A stretch of DNA of 64,000 nt from G965213525 sp965213525 (GCA_965213525.1 OZ243889.1:496001-560000), one strand, 5' to 3'. Counted from the stretch's first letter, positions 8,666 through 17,591 are shown. The notes: generated from the sequence alone by a model not told the origin. Translations and numbers: made by a program.

Positions 8666-9643
8666 TCAGGTCCGGGGCCAGCGGGGGGTGGCGCTTCGGG
8701 GTCGCCGTGGCGGGGTGGCGGTGGTGTCGGTGCTCTGGGTCCAGGCCCGCCGCCACGACGACGCCTCGGGCCCCGAGGTGTGCGGGGTGGTGCCGGCGTG
8801 GGCACGTCGGCGTGCGGTCCACCAGTCGGTGTCGACCTCGTCGGCGAGCACGTCGACCTCACGGCGCAGCCGGGCGGCGAAGGCCCGGTGATCGCCGTCG
8901 TCGTGGCGCAAGGGGTGGCCGAACACGACGATGGTCGACGCCCGCGACAGCCACGACGCCCCCGGGGCCAGCACGCGATCGGTGCCGGCCACGTAGGTCG
9001 GCACGACCGGCACGCCGGCGTGGCGGGCCACCAGACCGACGCCGGGCCGGAAGTCCTGACCCCACCCGTCGGGTGCCCGGCCCCCCTCGGGGTAGATGAT
9101 CTGGCACCACCCCTCGCCCAGCAGCTCGATCGGCAGCTCCACCGAGCGCTTGGAGATGCGGGTCCGCTCGATCGGCACGGCGCCGATGCCGAGCGCCGAC
9201 AGCGAGGCAGCCACCCGGTTGGGGAAGAAGTAGTCCGCCGCCGCGGCCACGAACAGCCGGTCGCGCCACGGGCGGGGGATCGAGGTGAGCAGCAGGGGAG
9301 TGTCGGCGTGGCTGCGATGGTTGGCAGCGAAGATCACCCCGCCGTCGGGATCGAGCGTTGACAGGCGATCGGCCCCCAGCACGAGGGGATCGGCGTAGAT
9401 CGCCGCCGCCCCCCGCCACACCACCTCGGTCCAGGCTCGTCGGGCGGCTCGAGCCGCCGGGCGACGGGCCCACGAGGTGTCGTAGTCCACGCCGGTGCGA
9501 CGTTCGGCCGGCTCGAGCGCCGCCGGACGGGTCGGGGCCCGCAGCGGGAACGGCACCCGCCGCCAGGCCGCGGCCGCCGAGCGGCGGCTCGCCGTGCCGA
9601 CGAGGTGGCGGATCGGGCGCTCGGTGCCGGCGGTGCGCGACAC
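8666..9643 (-). CDS. PlsC-type acyltransferase, last gene of an acyl-CoA reductase operon
   Basis: This 325-aa protein has the glycerophosphate acyltransferase motifs NHRSHADT (HxxxxD), IPRPWRDRLFVAAAADYFF, PIERTR and YPEGGRAPDG. The segment AAAADYFFPNRVAASL resembles acyltransferases that are fused to or clustered with acyl-CoA ligases. A Lys/Arg/Pro-rich tail of about 45 residues follows the domain. It starts 3 bases after the LarA-like gene ends, with GAGGTGAGC as ribosome site, so it is the third gene of the 13632-8666 operon. It likely esterifies the product made by the reductase upstream, which is inference from context. Confidence 0.8.
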   Translation of the reverse strand: MSRTAGTERPIRHLVGTASRRSAAAAWRRVPFPLRAPTRPAALEPAERRTGVDYDTSWARRPAARAARRAWTEVVWRGAAAIYADPLVLGADRLSTLDPDGGVIFAANHRSHADTPLLLTSIPRPWRDRLFVAAAADYFFPNRVAASLSALGIGAVPIERTRISKRSVELPIELLGEGWCQIIYPEGGRAPDGWGQDFRPGVGLVARHAGVPVVPTYVAGTDRVLAPGASWLSRASTIVVFGHPLRHDDGDHRAFAARLRREVDVLADEVDTDWWTARRRAHAGTTPHTSGPEASSWRRAWTQSTDTTATPPRRPRSATPRWPRT

Positions 9644-9646
9644 GCC

Positions 9647-11254
9647 TCAGCTCACCTCGGTGAGCATCAACGGCGGGTTCTTGATGTGGACGAGGGACGG
9701 GTGACGCCCGACGTGATCAGCGGCGATCTCGAGTGCGTCGGCCATCGTGGATGCCGGGCGGAACCCCAGGCGGCGCACCGCCTCGCGGTCGCCGCCGAGC
9801 ACGATGACGTGATCGCCGCCGCCGAGGTGCTCGAGGGCGTGGGCGCACCAGTACCACATGTAGAACGGGTGCACGCCGTGGTAGGCGTAGCTTGTCCGGT
9901 ACAGGTGCCGGTACCACTCGTCGGTGGCGTAGCGCTGCTCGTAGCGTCGCTCGATCTCGATCGGGTCGGTGGTGTCGGCCAACACCTCTTCGAAGAAGTC
10001 GATGTAGGACGGGTGGTGCACCGGGTGGAACTCGGCGGGGCACGGGTGGGCCATGATCACCACGCCGCCGGGACGCACGAGCGGACGGTTGCGGTAGAGG
10101 TTGAAGAAGTACCCGAGGCCGAGGCAGGCGACGAGCACCGGGTTCATGATCGAGTCGACGTTGTAGGGCCCCACGTAGGGCAGGCCCATCGACAACACGT
10201 CGGACTGGCCCTCGACGTGCACGAGCTGCTGGCGGTGCACGTGGCGGATCGTCTCGGCGTGCACCTCCTCGACCTCCCCGGCCTGGATCGAGGTGACCTC
10301 ATAGGGGGCGCGCATCGAGTGCAGCACCTTGCGCCGGGCCGAGACCGGCATGGCCGACAGCCCCGTCTTCGCACCGAGGAAGGTGGCGCGGTCACGGGCG
10401 GTCCACTCCCACTCCCGCTTGGCCAGCACGTCGAAGGGGGCGGGGAAGGTGGCGGTGTTCAGCGTCGTCTCGATCTGGAACACGCACAGGCCCGACTCGG
10501 CGATGAGGCGGCCCTGGCGCCAGTTGCGGGTGTGCAGCTCGGACCGGTCCGGGTCCATGAACGACCGGCTCGCCCGCATCGTGGCCACGTTGTGGTGGTG
10601 GCGCAGCGCCTGGTACGGCGAGAGGCCGGTGGCCACCGACTTGTGGCCGCCGTCGAGGGTCACGAGGTTGATGTTGACGTAGACGACGAGGTCGCTCTCG
10701 ACGGCCCGCCGCGACAGCACCACCTCCTCGCCGTGGTCGGTGCGGCCGAGGTGCACGAGGCCGTCGGGGTCCTCGGCGTCGAAGTTGTAGAGCAGGCCGT
10801 GGGGGGCGAAGGCGTCGTACACCCGGTCACCGACGGCGTGGCGCAGCTCGGCCTCGGTCATGCGGCGGTGCAGGGCCAGGGCGGCGATCAGCTCGACGTC
10901 GTCCACCCCGGCCGCCGCGGCGTGATCGAGGACGTGTTCGATGATGCGACCCCTGATGTCGGGGGCCCGCATGGGCGGCAGCGGCAGCGAGATGTCGTCG
11001 AAGGCGATGGTGAGTCGCATCCCTGCCCGGAGCAGCTCAGGCAGCGGGGCCCGGTCGCCCATGGGCTCGCACAACGCCGCCTCGATGGCGGCGTCGACGT
11101 CGTCGATGCCCGCCAGCGGCTCGTTGGGGTGCACCACCCGCGATCCGACGGGCAGTCGTTCGAGGCGGAACCCCTCACCGCTGAACATCAGCGTGGGCGG
11201 CGTCTGGCGATCGACCTCGACGACGATGCCCGGGCGGGGCGTGCGGGTGCTCAT
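9647..11254 (-). CDS. LarA-like (lactate racemase N-domain, DUF2088) protein
   Basis: This 535-aa protein resembles nickel-pincer lactate racemase LarA. FDDISLPLPP matches the DDxTRPTP block, LHRRMTEAEL matches the first catalytic His block, and DGGHKSVATG with RHHHN matches the Lys and the distal His that hold the cofactor. The usual His in EPHYFAGFSGGRK appears to be replaced (VNINLVTLDGGHK), so lactate racemisation is unlikely. The C-terminal half (HPCPAEFHPVHHPSY, FYMWYWCAH) is His- and aromatic-rich and longer than in LarA. The gene overlaps the preceding reductase gene by ATGA. Its role in the lipid operon is unknown. Confidence 0.7.
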   Translation of the reverse strand: MSTRTPRPGIVVEVDRQTPPTLMFSGEGFRLERLPVGSRVVHPNEPLAGIDDVDAAIEAALCEPMGDRAPLPELLRAGMRLTIAFDDISLPLPPMRAPDIRGRIIEHVLDHAAAAGVDDVELIAALALHRRMTEAELRHAVGDRVYDAFAPHGLLYNFDAEDPDGLVHLGRTDHGEEVVLSRRAVESDLVVYVNINLVTLDGGHKSVATGLSPYQALRHHHNVATMRASRSFMDPDRSELHTRNWRQGRLIAESGLCVFQIETTLNTATFPAPFDVLAKREWEWTARDRATFLGAKTGLSAMPVSARRKVLHSMRAPYEVTSIQAGEVEEVHAETIRHVHRQQLVHVEGQSDVLSMGLPYVGPYNVDSIMNPVLVACLGLGYFFNLYRNRPLVRPGGVVIMAHPCPAEFHPVHHPSYIDFFEEVLADTTDPIEIERRYEQRYATDEWYRHLYRTSYAYHGVHPFYMWYWCAHALEHLGGGDHVIVLGGDREAVRRLGFRPASTMADALEIAADHVGRHPSLVHIKNPPLMLTEVS

Positions 11255-13632
11255 CGGCCGGCAACCCCGGCGCGGCGCCGGCGCCGCGGCGGTCCGATCG
11301 GCAGCGCAGGGATCGGTGAGCCCGGCGCGGTGTCCCAGTGCTCGATCAGCCAGCCCCGCCGCTCGGCGATGCTGCTCAGGCGCACCTCGGGGTTGACGAC
11401 CACCGGGAAGCCGACGGCGTCGAGCATCGGCAGGTCGCTCGTGGCGTCGGCGTAGGCGACGCCCTCCCCAGCGTCGAGACCATGCTCGGCCGCCCAGTCC
11501 AACATCACCTGGGCCCGCGTCTCACCGGTGGGCGGGACGTCGACGAGCTCGCCGCCCAGGGTTCCGTCGGGACGGCGGCGCAGGCGGGCGGCGATGACGT
11601 CATCGAACAGCGGCGCCAACGGCTCGATCACCACGTCGAGCGCGCCGGTGATCAACACGGTGCGGTGCCCGGCCCGGCGGTGCTCGCGCACTCGGCGCAG
11701 ACCCTCGGGGAACGCCTTGGGCAAGAGCAGCCGGGACGCCAGCTCGCGGGCGTCCTCGGTCAGCTGGTCGACAGGGGCGCCCCGGTACCGGCGGTAGAAG
11801 GCTCGCAGGAAGTCGGTGCGGTCACGCTGGTCCTGGGCCAGCAGGCCCGGTCCCTGGGCCGCCAGCGCCACGGCCAGGCGGAGCCGTTCGGGGGTGGAGA
11901 GCCGGCGGGTGGCCAGCCAGGCGAACGATTCGACGACGTTGGACCGGATGAGGGTGTTCTCCAGGTCGAAGGCGGCGAAGTGCCGGTCGGGGTGCAGGAC
12001 CTGGGACCGCAGGCGGTCGTGGCGGGAGGGACCGCTGCGCAGCCCGGGCGTCTGGCGCACCCGAGCCTGGACGACCACGGTCGGCAGGTGCACCTCGCAG
12101 ATGTAGTGGTCCCAGTCGATCGCTCGGGGGTCGAGCTCGAAGGCAGCGGCGTCCTCGGGGTGCAGTCGCTCGCGCAGGGCGTCGAGCCGGTCGATCTGAT
12201 AGATCGCCTCGCAACGCCCGTAGGCCCCGTAGATCTTGACGTAGCCCAGGGCCTGGCGCAGCAGGTCGAGGCGTCGTGCGATGCGCTGGTTGGCCCGGGA
12301 CCGCTGGCCCCGCAGCGGCAGCGAGGCGATGGTCCGCTCGAGGCGCTCGAGGGCGTCGACCACCCGGGTGAGGCGCTCCTCGAGACCGGCGGACCCGGTG
12401 AACTCCCACTCGGGGGGCACGAGGGGGCGCCCATCGGGGTCATAGACCGGCCGCTCGGTGAACCAGGCCCGCACCGTCTCGGTGAGGGTGCGGTACTCCA
12501 GGGGGCGCACCGATCCCGAAGCCACCTGCACGACCTCGGGTGCGGTGGGCGGGGGGTCGGCGGCCACGGCGATGATGGCGTTGGCGACGATGTCGACGGG
12601 GATCACATCGACGATGCCCTCGGGGTTGCCGGGGAACTGGGTGAGCTCGCCCTTGGCGTAGGACACGATGAGGGGCTCGGCCATCCGGAAGCCCCGGATC
12701 CACCCGGGCGTCGGCTCGGCGAGGGCCGACTCGATGATCGAGGGCCGCACGATGGTGAGCGGGATGTGCCCGGCGAGCTCGACGAGCGCCTGTTCGCCGA
12801 GGGCCTTGGAGTAGGTGTACACGTCGGGCCAGCCGAGCGAGGTGGCCCGCGCCCGCCCGAGATCGACCATGCGCTCGTCGACCCAGCGCTGGCGCAGCTG
12901 CTCGGTGCGGGCGGCCAGCAACGGCACCCCGGCCGCGCCGAGCTGCTGGCGGGCCCGGCGTCGGAACCGGGCGAGCTCGTCGGCCCGGCGGCTCTCGGAA
13001 TCGACGTCGCCCCGAGCCCGCTGGGCGGCGGCGACCTCGGCTCGCCAGTCCGCAGCGACGTGGAACGGGCTCTCGGTCAGCACCTCCTCGGGAGCACGTC
13101 CCCGGCGGTTGCCCGCCACGTAGCAGGTCGACACGGCAACGAGGTGGGGGGTCACGCCGGCCCGGTCCAGCACCTCGACGATGCGGTTGGGTCCGAGGAG
13201 GTTGGTCTCGACCGAGGCGTCCAGGGGCGAATCGAACGACACGGTGGCCGCCGAGTGCACGAACACCTCACACGAGGTGACCGCTGCCCGCCCGGCGTCG
13301 TCGAGGGCCAGGCCGTCGACCCCGACGTCACCAGCGACGGTGGTGATGCGGCGGTCCATCTCGGCGTCGAAGCGGCTGCCAAGCTGGTCGCGCAGACGGG
13401 TGAAGGCCTCGTTGCGCAGGATCTCGCGTCGCACCCGACGGACGGGGTCGGCCCGGCGCCCCGGTCGCACGACCAGCACGAGCTCACAGCCCGGCACCGA
13501 GCGCAACAGCCGCTCGACCAGGGCCGTGCCGAGGAACCCGGTCGAACCGGTGATGGCGATGCGGGCACCGTCGAGGGCGTCGGCGATGCGGGGAGCCGTC
13601 GAGCCGCCAGAGGCCACGGGGGCGACGTTCAC
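11251..13632 (-). CDS. Fatty acyl-CoA reductase-like extended SDR fused to a HAD-IB hydrolase
   Basis: This 793-aa fusion begins with an extended SDR of the Male-sterility/FAR type. GSTGFLGTALVERLL binds NADP, VYTYSKALGEQ carries the YxxxK pair, and IVRPSIIES and the linker follow. From about residue 555 a HAD-IB domain starts with FDLENTLIRS and ends with YADATSDLPML. Its second acidic residue is Glu instead of Asp, which may weaken phosphatase activity. FAR proteins reduce acyl-CoA to fatty aldehyde or alcohol. The gene heads a three-gene operon (LarA-like, PlsC), so a wax, ether-lipid or alkyl-lipid product is plausible. GTG 13632 lacks a clear ribosome site. Confidence 0.8.
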   Translation of the reverse strand: MNVAPVASGGSTAPRIADALDGARIAITGSTGFLGTALVERLLRSVPGCELVLVVRPGRRADPVRRVRREILRNEAFTRLRDQLGSRFDAEMDRRITTVAGDVGVDGLALDDAGRAAVTSCEVFVHSAATVSFDSPLDASVETNLLGPNRIVEVLDRAGVTPHLVAVSTCYVAGNRRGRAPEEVLTESPFHVAADWRAEVAAAQRARGDVDSESRRADELARFRRRARQQLGAAGVPLLAARTEQLRQRWVDERMVDLGRARATSLGWPDVYTYSKALGEQALVELAGHIPLTIVRPSIIESALAEPTPGWIRGFRMAEPLIVSYAKGELTQFPGNPEGIVDVIPVDIVANAIIAVAADPPPTAPEVVQVASGSVRPLEYRTLTETVRAWFTERPVYDPDGRPLVPPEWEFTGSAGLEERLTRVVDALERLERTIASLPLRGQRSRANQRIARRLDLLRQALGYVKIYGAYGRCEAIYQIDRLDALRERLHPEDAAAFELDPRAIDWDHYICEVHLPTVVVQARVRQTPGLRSGPSRHDRLRSQVLHPDRHFAAFDLENTLIRSNVVESFAWLATRRLSTPERLRLAVALAAQGPGLLAQDQRDRTDFLRAFYRRYRGAPVDQLTEDARELASRLLLPKAFPEGLRRVREHRRAGHRTVLITGALDVVIEPLAPLFDDVIAARLRRRPDGTLGGELVDVPPTGETRAQVMLDWAAEHGLDAGEGVAYADATSDLPMLDAVGFPVVVNPEVRLSSIAERRGWLIEHWDTAPGSPIPALPIGPPRRRRRAGVAGR

Positions 13633-13648
13633 CGGGGCCAGGGGGTAC

Positions 13649-13662
13649 TTACCGAACGGTCA
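13649..13662. promoter_or_regulatory. Candidate TetR operator between divergent genes
   Basis: TTACCGAACGGTCA is an inverted repeat (TTACCG / CGGTCA, five of six matches per arm) typical in size of TetR sites. It lies between the reductase operon and the tetR gene, overlapping the tetR -35 zone and about 17 bases before the reductase start. This suggests autoregulation and control of the lipid operon. Confidence 0.5.
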
Positions 13663-13674
13663 GGCATCGGCCCG

Positions 13675-13680
13675 TAGCAT
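13675..13680 (+). promoter_or_regulatory. -10 hexamer of the leaderless tetR transcript
   Basis: TAGCAT ends 7 bases before GTG 13688. This spacing supports GTG 13688 over the in-frame ATG at 13679, which lies inside the hexamer. Confidence 0.5.
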
Positions 13681-13687
13681 GCCATCG

Positions 13688-14284
13688 GTGTCGACCAGGG
13701 AGCGACTCCTCGATGCGGCCCTGTCCGCCATCGCCCGCCGGGGGGTGGCCGGAGCGTCCCTGGCCGAGGTGGCTCGGGAGGTCGGGGTCACCAAGGCCGC
13801 CGTGCTCTACCACTTCGACGGGAAGGACTCGCTGCTGTTGGCGGCGGTCGACCGCACCGTCGCTGACATCGAGCTCGAGTTGCGTCGGGCCGTGCGGGGC
13901 AGCGAGCGGGGCTGGCCGGCGGTCGAGCGCCAGGTGCGCGCAGCGTTCGGTCTGGCGGCCCGACGACCCGAGGCGCTGTCGCTGCTGAGAGAGGTCGCCC
14001 GGGCGGGACCGCCGGTGTCGGCACGCCTGGCCGAGCGGCTCGGCCCGATGTTGGAGTCAGCCTCGTCAGCACTGCGGGCCGACATGGACGACGGTCTGCT
14101 CGTTCGCTACGACCCCCAGACCCTGCTGCTCACGTTCCACGCCGTCGTGGTCGGCGTGGCCGTGGACTCCGAGGTGATGCGGGCGGTCGGCGTGCAGCCC
14201 TCGGTGCGGTCACTGGTCGACGCCCGCCGGGAGCTGCTCGCCCTCCTCGGCGCGTCGCTCGACCCGGCCCGCAGCCGCCGTTGA
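13688..14284 (+). CDS. TetR family transcriptional regulator
   Basis: This 198-aa regulator has an N-terminal helix-turn-helix (STRERLLDAALSAIARRG, then SLAEVAREVGVTKAAVLYHF). A helical ligand domain of normal length follows. It is divergent from the acyl-CoA reductase/LarA-like/PlsC operon with only 55 bp between starts and a palindrome in the gap, so it most likely represses that operon and itself. By analogy with TetR proteins beside lipid genes, an acyl-CoA or related lipid may be the ligand; this is inference. Confidence 0.88.
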   Translation: MSTRERLLDAALSAIARRGVAGASLAEVAREVGVTKAAVLYHFDGKDSLLLAAVDRTVADIELELRRAVRGSERGWPAVERQVRAAFGLAARRPEALSLLREVARAGPPVSARLAERLGPMLESASSALRADMDDGLLVRYDPQTLLLTFHAVVVGVAVDSEVMRAVGVQPSVRSLVDARRELLALLGASLDPARSRR

Positions 14285-14302
14285 CCGGCTGAGGCTGGGG
14301 CG

Positions 14303-15652
14303 TCAGCTGGGCACCGGGTCGATCAGGGCGGTGACGAGACGTTCGAGACCGGCGACCCTGCTCGCCTTGACCAACACGATGTCGCCAGCCCGCAGGGCCC
14401 GGCACCGCTCGGTCGCCTCGTCGAGGCCGATCGGCGTCGGGCCGTAGTCGGCCTCGTCGACGGCGACCACCTCGATGCCGAGCTCCTCGGCCAGCGTCGC
14501 GATGCGCCGGTGCAGCGCCCGGCGGTCCTCACCGAGCTCGGCCATCTGGCCGAGCACGGCCACCCGGCGGCCGGCGGGGACCTCGGCCAGCGTGCGAAGG
14601 GCGCTGGCCACCGAGGCGGGGTTGGCGTTGTAGGCGTCGTCGAGGACGACCACCCCGTCCGGTGTCACGTGGCGCTGCATGCGCGACGGGGTCACCTCCA
14701 GATCGGCGAGCGCCTCGACCGCCACGGCCACGTCCACTCCGACCGCCCGCCCGGTGGCGACGGCGAGGGCGGCGATCGACGCCCAGTGCCGGCCCGTGAC
14801 CGGCAGCGCCAGGTGGTGATCGGCGTCATCGGCGGTCAGCTCGAGGTGGACCCGTCCGAGATCATCGAGCTCGATCGCGACGATCCGCACCTCGGCGTCG
14901 GGTGACTCGCCGACGGAGACGACGCCGGTGTCGATCGGCGCTCGCGAGGCCATCGCCGCCACCCTGGGGTCGTCGACGTTGAGCACCGCGGTGCCCCCCG
15001 GTGCCACCCCTTCGACCAGCGCGCCCTTCTCGGCCTGCACCCCCGCGAGGCTGCCCAGGGTCTCGAGGTGGGCCTCGGCGACGGCGGTGACGACGGCGAC
15101 GGTGGGCCGAACGAGGCCGGTCAGGTGGGCGATGTCACCGGGCAGCCGAGCGCCGAGCTCGAGGACGACGGCGTCGCCGCCGTGGTCGGCCGCCGCGATG
15201 AGGGTGAGCGGCACGCCGATCTGGTTGTTCCACGAGGCCGGCGTCTCGGTCACGTCCCACCCCGCCCCGGCGAGCACCGTCGACGTCGCCGTACGGGCCG
15301 AGGTCTTTCCCACCGACCCGGTGATGCCGATGACGGGACGGTCGTAGGCCTGGCGAGCGGCGGCGGCCCAGGCGGTCAGGGCGTCGAGGGGATCGGTGAC
15401 CTCGACGACCGCCAGCCCGGGGGGCCTGGGGCCGTCGTGATCGGCGGAGACGAGGGCCCCGACCGCACCGCGCCGGGCGGCGTCGTCGAGGAAGTGGTGG
15501 CCGTCACGCTCGGCGCGCAGGGCCACGAACACCTGGCCGTCGACCAGCCGACGGGTGTCCATCGTCGCCGTGGTGAGGGGACCATCGAGGCCGACGAGGC
15601 GTCCCCCGGTGACCCCCGCCAGCTCAGATAGCGTGCGCGGACGATCATGCAC
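14303..15652 (-). CDS. murF: UDP-N-acetylmuramoyl-tripeptide--D-alanyl-D-alanine ligase MurF
   Basis: This 449-aa ATP-dependent ligase adds D-Ala-D-Ala to the peptidoglycan precursor. The P-loop reads GITGSVGKTSART. TPASWNNQIGVPLTL and VLELGARLPGDIAHL are MurF blocks, LNVDDPRV sits in the central domain, and VVLDDAYNANPASVASALR marks the C-terminal domain. The gene stands apart from any visible division/cell-wall cluster but is paired head-to-head with ddl, which makes its D-Ala-D-Ala substrate. GTG 15652 is taken as start; no strong ribosome site is seen. Confidence 0.9.
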   Translation of the reverse strand: MHDRPRTLSELAGVTGGRLVGLDGPLTTATMDTRRLVDGQVFVALRAERDGHHFLDDAARRGAVGALVSADHDGPRPPGLAVVEVTDPLDALTAWAAAARQAYDRPVIGITGSVGKTSARTATSTVLAGAGWDVTETPASWNNQIGVPLTLIAAADHGGDAVVLELGARLPGDIAHLTGLVRPTVAVVTAVAEAHLETLGSLAGVQAEKGALVEGVAPGGTAVLNVDDPRVAAMASRAPIDTGVVSVGESPDAEVRIVAIELDDLGRVHLELTADDADHHLALPVTGRHWASIAALAVATGRAVGVDVAVAVEALADLEVTPSRMQRHVTPDGVVVLDDAYNANPASVASALRTLAEVPAGRRVAVLGQMAELGEDRRALHRRIATLAEELGIEVVAVDEADYGPTPIGLDEATERCRALRAGDIVLVKASRVAGLERLVTALIDPVPS

Positions 15653-15680
15653 GTGGATCAGCCACCTGGGTCAGGCACAC

Positions 15681-15687
15681 GAGGGGG
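15681..15687 (+). promoter_or_regulatory. Ribosome binding site that decides the ddl start
   Basis: GAGGGGG lies 7 bases before ATG 15695. This favours 15695 over the upstream in-frame ATG at 15647, which overlaps the murF start codon. Confidence 0.55.
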
Positions 15688-15694
15688 TGCGTCG

Positions 15695-16822
15695 ATGGGG
15701 TTCGCTGCGGCCACCGCCGAGCGGGTCGTGGTGATCTTCGGCGGGCCGCCGCCAGAGCACGGCATCTCCTGTCGTTCGGCTGCCTGGGTCGTCGGCGGGC
15801 TCGCCGAGGCGGGTCGCGACGTGGTCGGCGTGGGGATCGGGCTCGACGGTAGGTGGTCGATCCTGCCCGGGGTCGCCAGCACCGCCGTGGCCGGCGAGCC
15901 GCTCGATCCGGTCGGCGCCGAACCCACGACCAACATCGGCGAGGCGCTCGGCGCAGCCGCCGGGGCCGGCGACGCCGTGGTCGTGCCGGTCGTGCACGGG
16001 GCGCTGGGCGAGGACGGCACACTGGCGGCCCTGCTCGATGTGGCCGGCGTGCGGTGGGTGGGCTCGTCGGTGGTGTCGGCCGGGGTGCACTACGACAAGC
16101 GGATCTGTCGACGTCTGTGGGAGGGGGCGGGTCTGCCCCTCACCCCGTGGACGGTGCTCGACGCACACACCGTCGAGATCGCGTCCGACGGGTTCATCGG
16201 TGGCGCGCAGGATGCGGGCCGGCTGCCCGTCCTGCCGTGGTTCGTGAAGCCGGCCCGCTGCGGGTCGTCGTTCGGGGTCACCCGGGTGGACGAGCCGGCC
16301 CGCCTGGCGGCGGCGATCCGGGCGGCGGCGGAGTTCGGACGCCACGTCCTCGTCGAGGCGGCGGTCCCCGAGGCCAGAGAGTTGGAGGTGGCCGTCGTCG
16401 TCGGTGAGGACCTGTTCGTCAGCGAGGTCGGCGAGATCGTCGTCGGCGGCGACACCTTCTACGACTACCGGGCCAAGTACGAACCTGGTGTGTCGACGGT
16501 GGCCATCCCGGCGCCGATCGACGCCGAGGTGCGCCGTGAGGTCCAGGACCTGGCCCGGCGGGTGGTGGAGGCGTCGTTCCTCGACGGCTACGCCCGGGTC
16601 GACTTCCTCCTCGACGGCGTCTCGGGCGACGTCGTGGTCAACGAGGTCAACACCGTGCCCGGCATGACCGCTACGTCGATGTTCCCCCGCCTCCTGGGAC
16701 ACCACGGCATCAGCTTGTTCGAGCTGATCGACCACCTGGCGCCCCCGCCCTCGTCCGGTCGGTCAGCGTCGGCGCTCGGGCGCGCTCAGGCCTCGGCGAA
16801 GGCCTGGAACAGGCGCGGGTAG
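15695..16822 (+). CDS. ddl: D-alanine--D-alanine ligase
   Basis: This 375-aa ATP-grasp ligase supplies the dipeptide used by MurF next door. The N-terminal block reads FGGPPPEHGISCRSA, with Gly-Ile where most family members have Glu-Val/Ile. VKPARCGSSFGVTRV is the ATP-grasp Lys loop, and VNEVNTVPGMTATSMFP is the C-terminal magnesium and substrate loop. The final 37 bases overlap the convergent SDR gene. D-Ala-D-lactate specificity is not suggested but cannot be excluded. Confidence 0.93.
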   Translation: MGFAAATAERVVVIFGGPPPEHGISCRSAAWVVGGLAEAGRDVVGVGIGLDGRWSILPGVASTAVAGEPLDPVGAEPTTNIGEALGAAAGAGDAVVVPVVHGALGEDGTLAALLDVAGVRWVGSSVVSAGVHYDKRICRRLWEGAGLPLTPWTVLDAHTVEIASDGFIGGAQDAGRLPVLPWFVKPARCGSSFGVTRVDEPARLAAAIRAAAEFGRHVLVEAAVPEARELEVAVVVGEDLFVSEVGEIVVGGDTFYDYRAKYEPGVSTVAIPAPIDAEVRREVQDLARRVVEASFLDGYARVDFLLDGVSGDVVVNEVNTVPGMTATSMFPRLLGHHGISLFELIDHLAPPPSSGRSASALGRAQASAKAWNRRG

Positions 16823-17583
16823 CGACCCGTGGAGGCGGCACCGTCGACGAGGAGCAGCTGACCGCTGATCCAGCGGGCGTCGTCAGAGGCGAGGAACGCC
16901 ACCGCCCCGGCGACATCAGATGGCTGGCCTAGGTGGTCGATGGCCTGGTTCTCCAAGAACTCCGCCCGCAGCGACGGCACCTGGTGCAGCGGACCTGACA
17001 GCGGCGTCTCGATCAGGCCGGGGCCGACGGCGTTGACGGTGATGCCGAGCGGGCCGAGCTCCATGGCCGACACCTTCGTCAGCATCGCGGCGCCGGCCTT
17101 GGCCGCGCAGTACGCCGACATCCCCTGCGCGGGCTGGACGGCGTTCAGCGAGGCGACGTTGATGATGGCGCCGCCGTTGCCGGCGTCGCGCATGGCCCGG
17201 GCCTCGTGCTGGGTGCAGGTGAACACGGCGTCGAGGCACAGGCTGGTGACCTGGCGCCACTGCTCGGTGGTCTGGTCGAGGATGGGGGCGAAGCCGCCGA
17301 TGCCGGCGTTGTTGACCGCCACGTCGAGGCGTCCGAACCGCTCGACCACCGCAGCCACCGCGGCGGCCACGGCGTCGGCGTCGGTCACGTCGGCCTCGAT
17401 GGCCGACGCGGCGTCGGCGCCCACCTCGGCGGCCACGGCCTCGGCGGCGTCGACTCGGAGGTCGATGACGCCGACCCGGGCGCCGTCGGCGGCGAGGCGC
17501 CGCACGCAGGCCGCCCCGATGCCCGACCCCCCGCCGGTCACCAGGGCCACCTTGCCGTCGAGCCTGCCATCGGGCGAGTTCAT
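16786..17583 (-). CDS. Short-chain dehydrogenase/reductase
   Basis: This 265-aa classical SDR has GGGSGIGAACVRRLA (TGxxxGxG cofactor loop), NNAGIGGF, a catalytic serine in NVASLNAV, and YCAAKAGAA (YxxxK). DLR after the second strand suggests NAD preference. The ending WISGQLLLVDGAAS is usual for the family. The substrate is unknown. The gene overlaps the 3' end of ddl by 37 bp. Confidence 0.9.
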   Translation of the reverse strand: MNSPDGRLDGKVALVTGGGSGIGAACVRRLAADGARVGVIDLRVDAAEAVAAEVGADAASAIEADVTDADAVAAAVAAVVERFGRLDVAVNNAGIGGFAPILDQTTEQWRQVTSLCLDAVFTCTQHEARAMRDAGNGGAIINVASLNAVQPAQGMSAYCAAKAGAAMLTKVSAMELGPLGITVNAVGPGLIETPLSGPLHQVPSLRAEFLENQAIDHLGQPSDVAGAVAFLASDDARWISGQLLLVDGAASTGRYPRLFQAFAEA

Positions 17584-17591
17584 GGCGGGCG

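Noticed and set aside
11338..13677. Plus-strand frame of about 780 codons opposite the FAR-HAD gene
   Set aside because: Gly/Val/Asp/His-rich antisense composition and no motif; the minus-strand protein has full SDR and HAD signatures.
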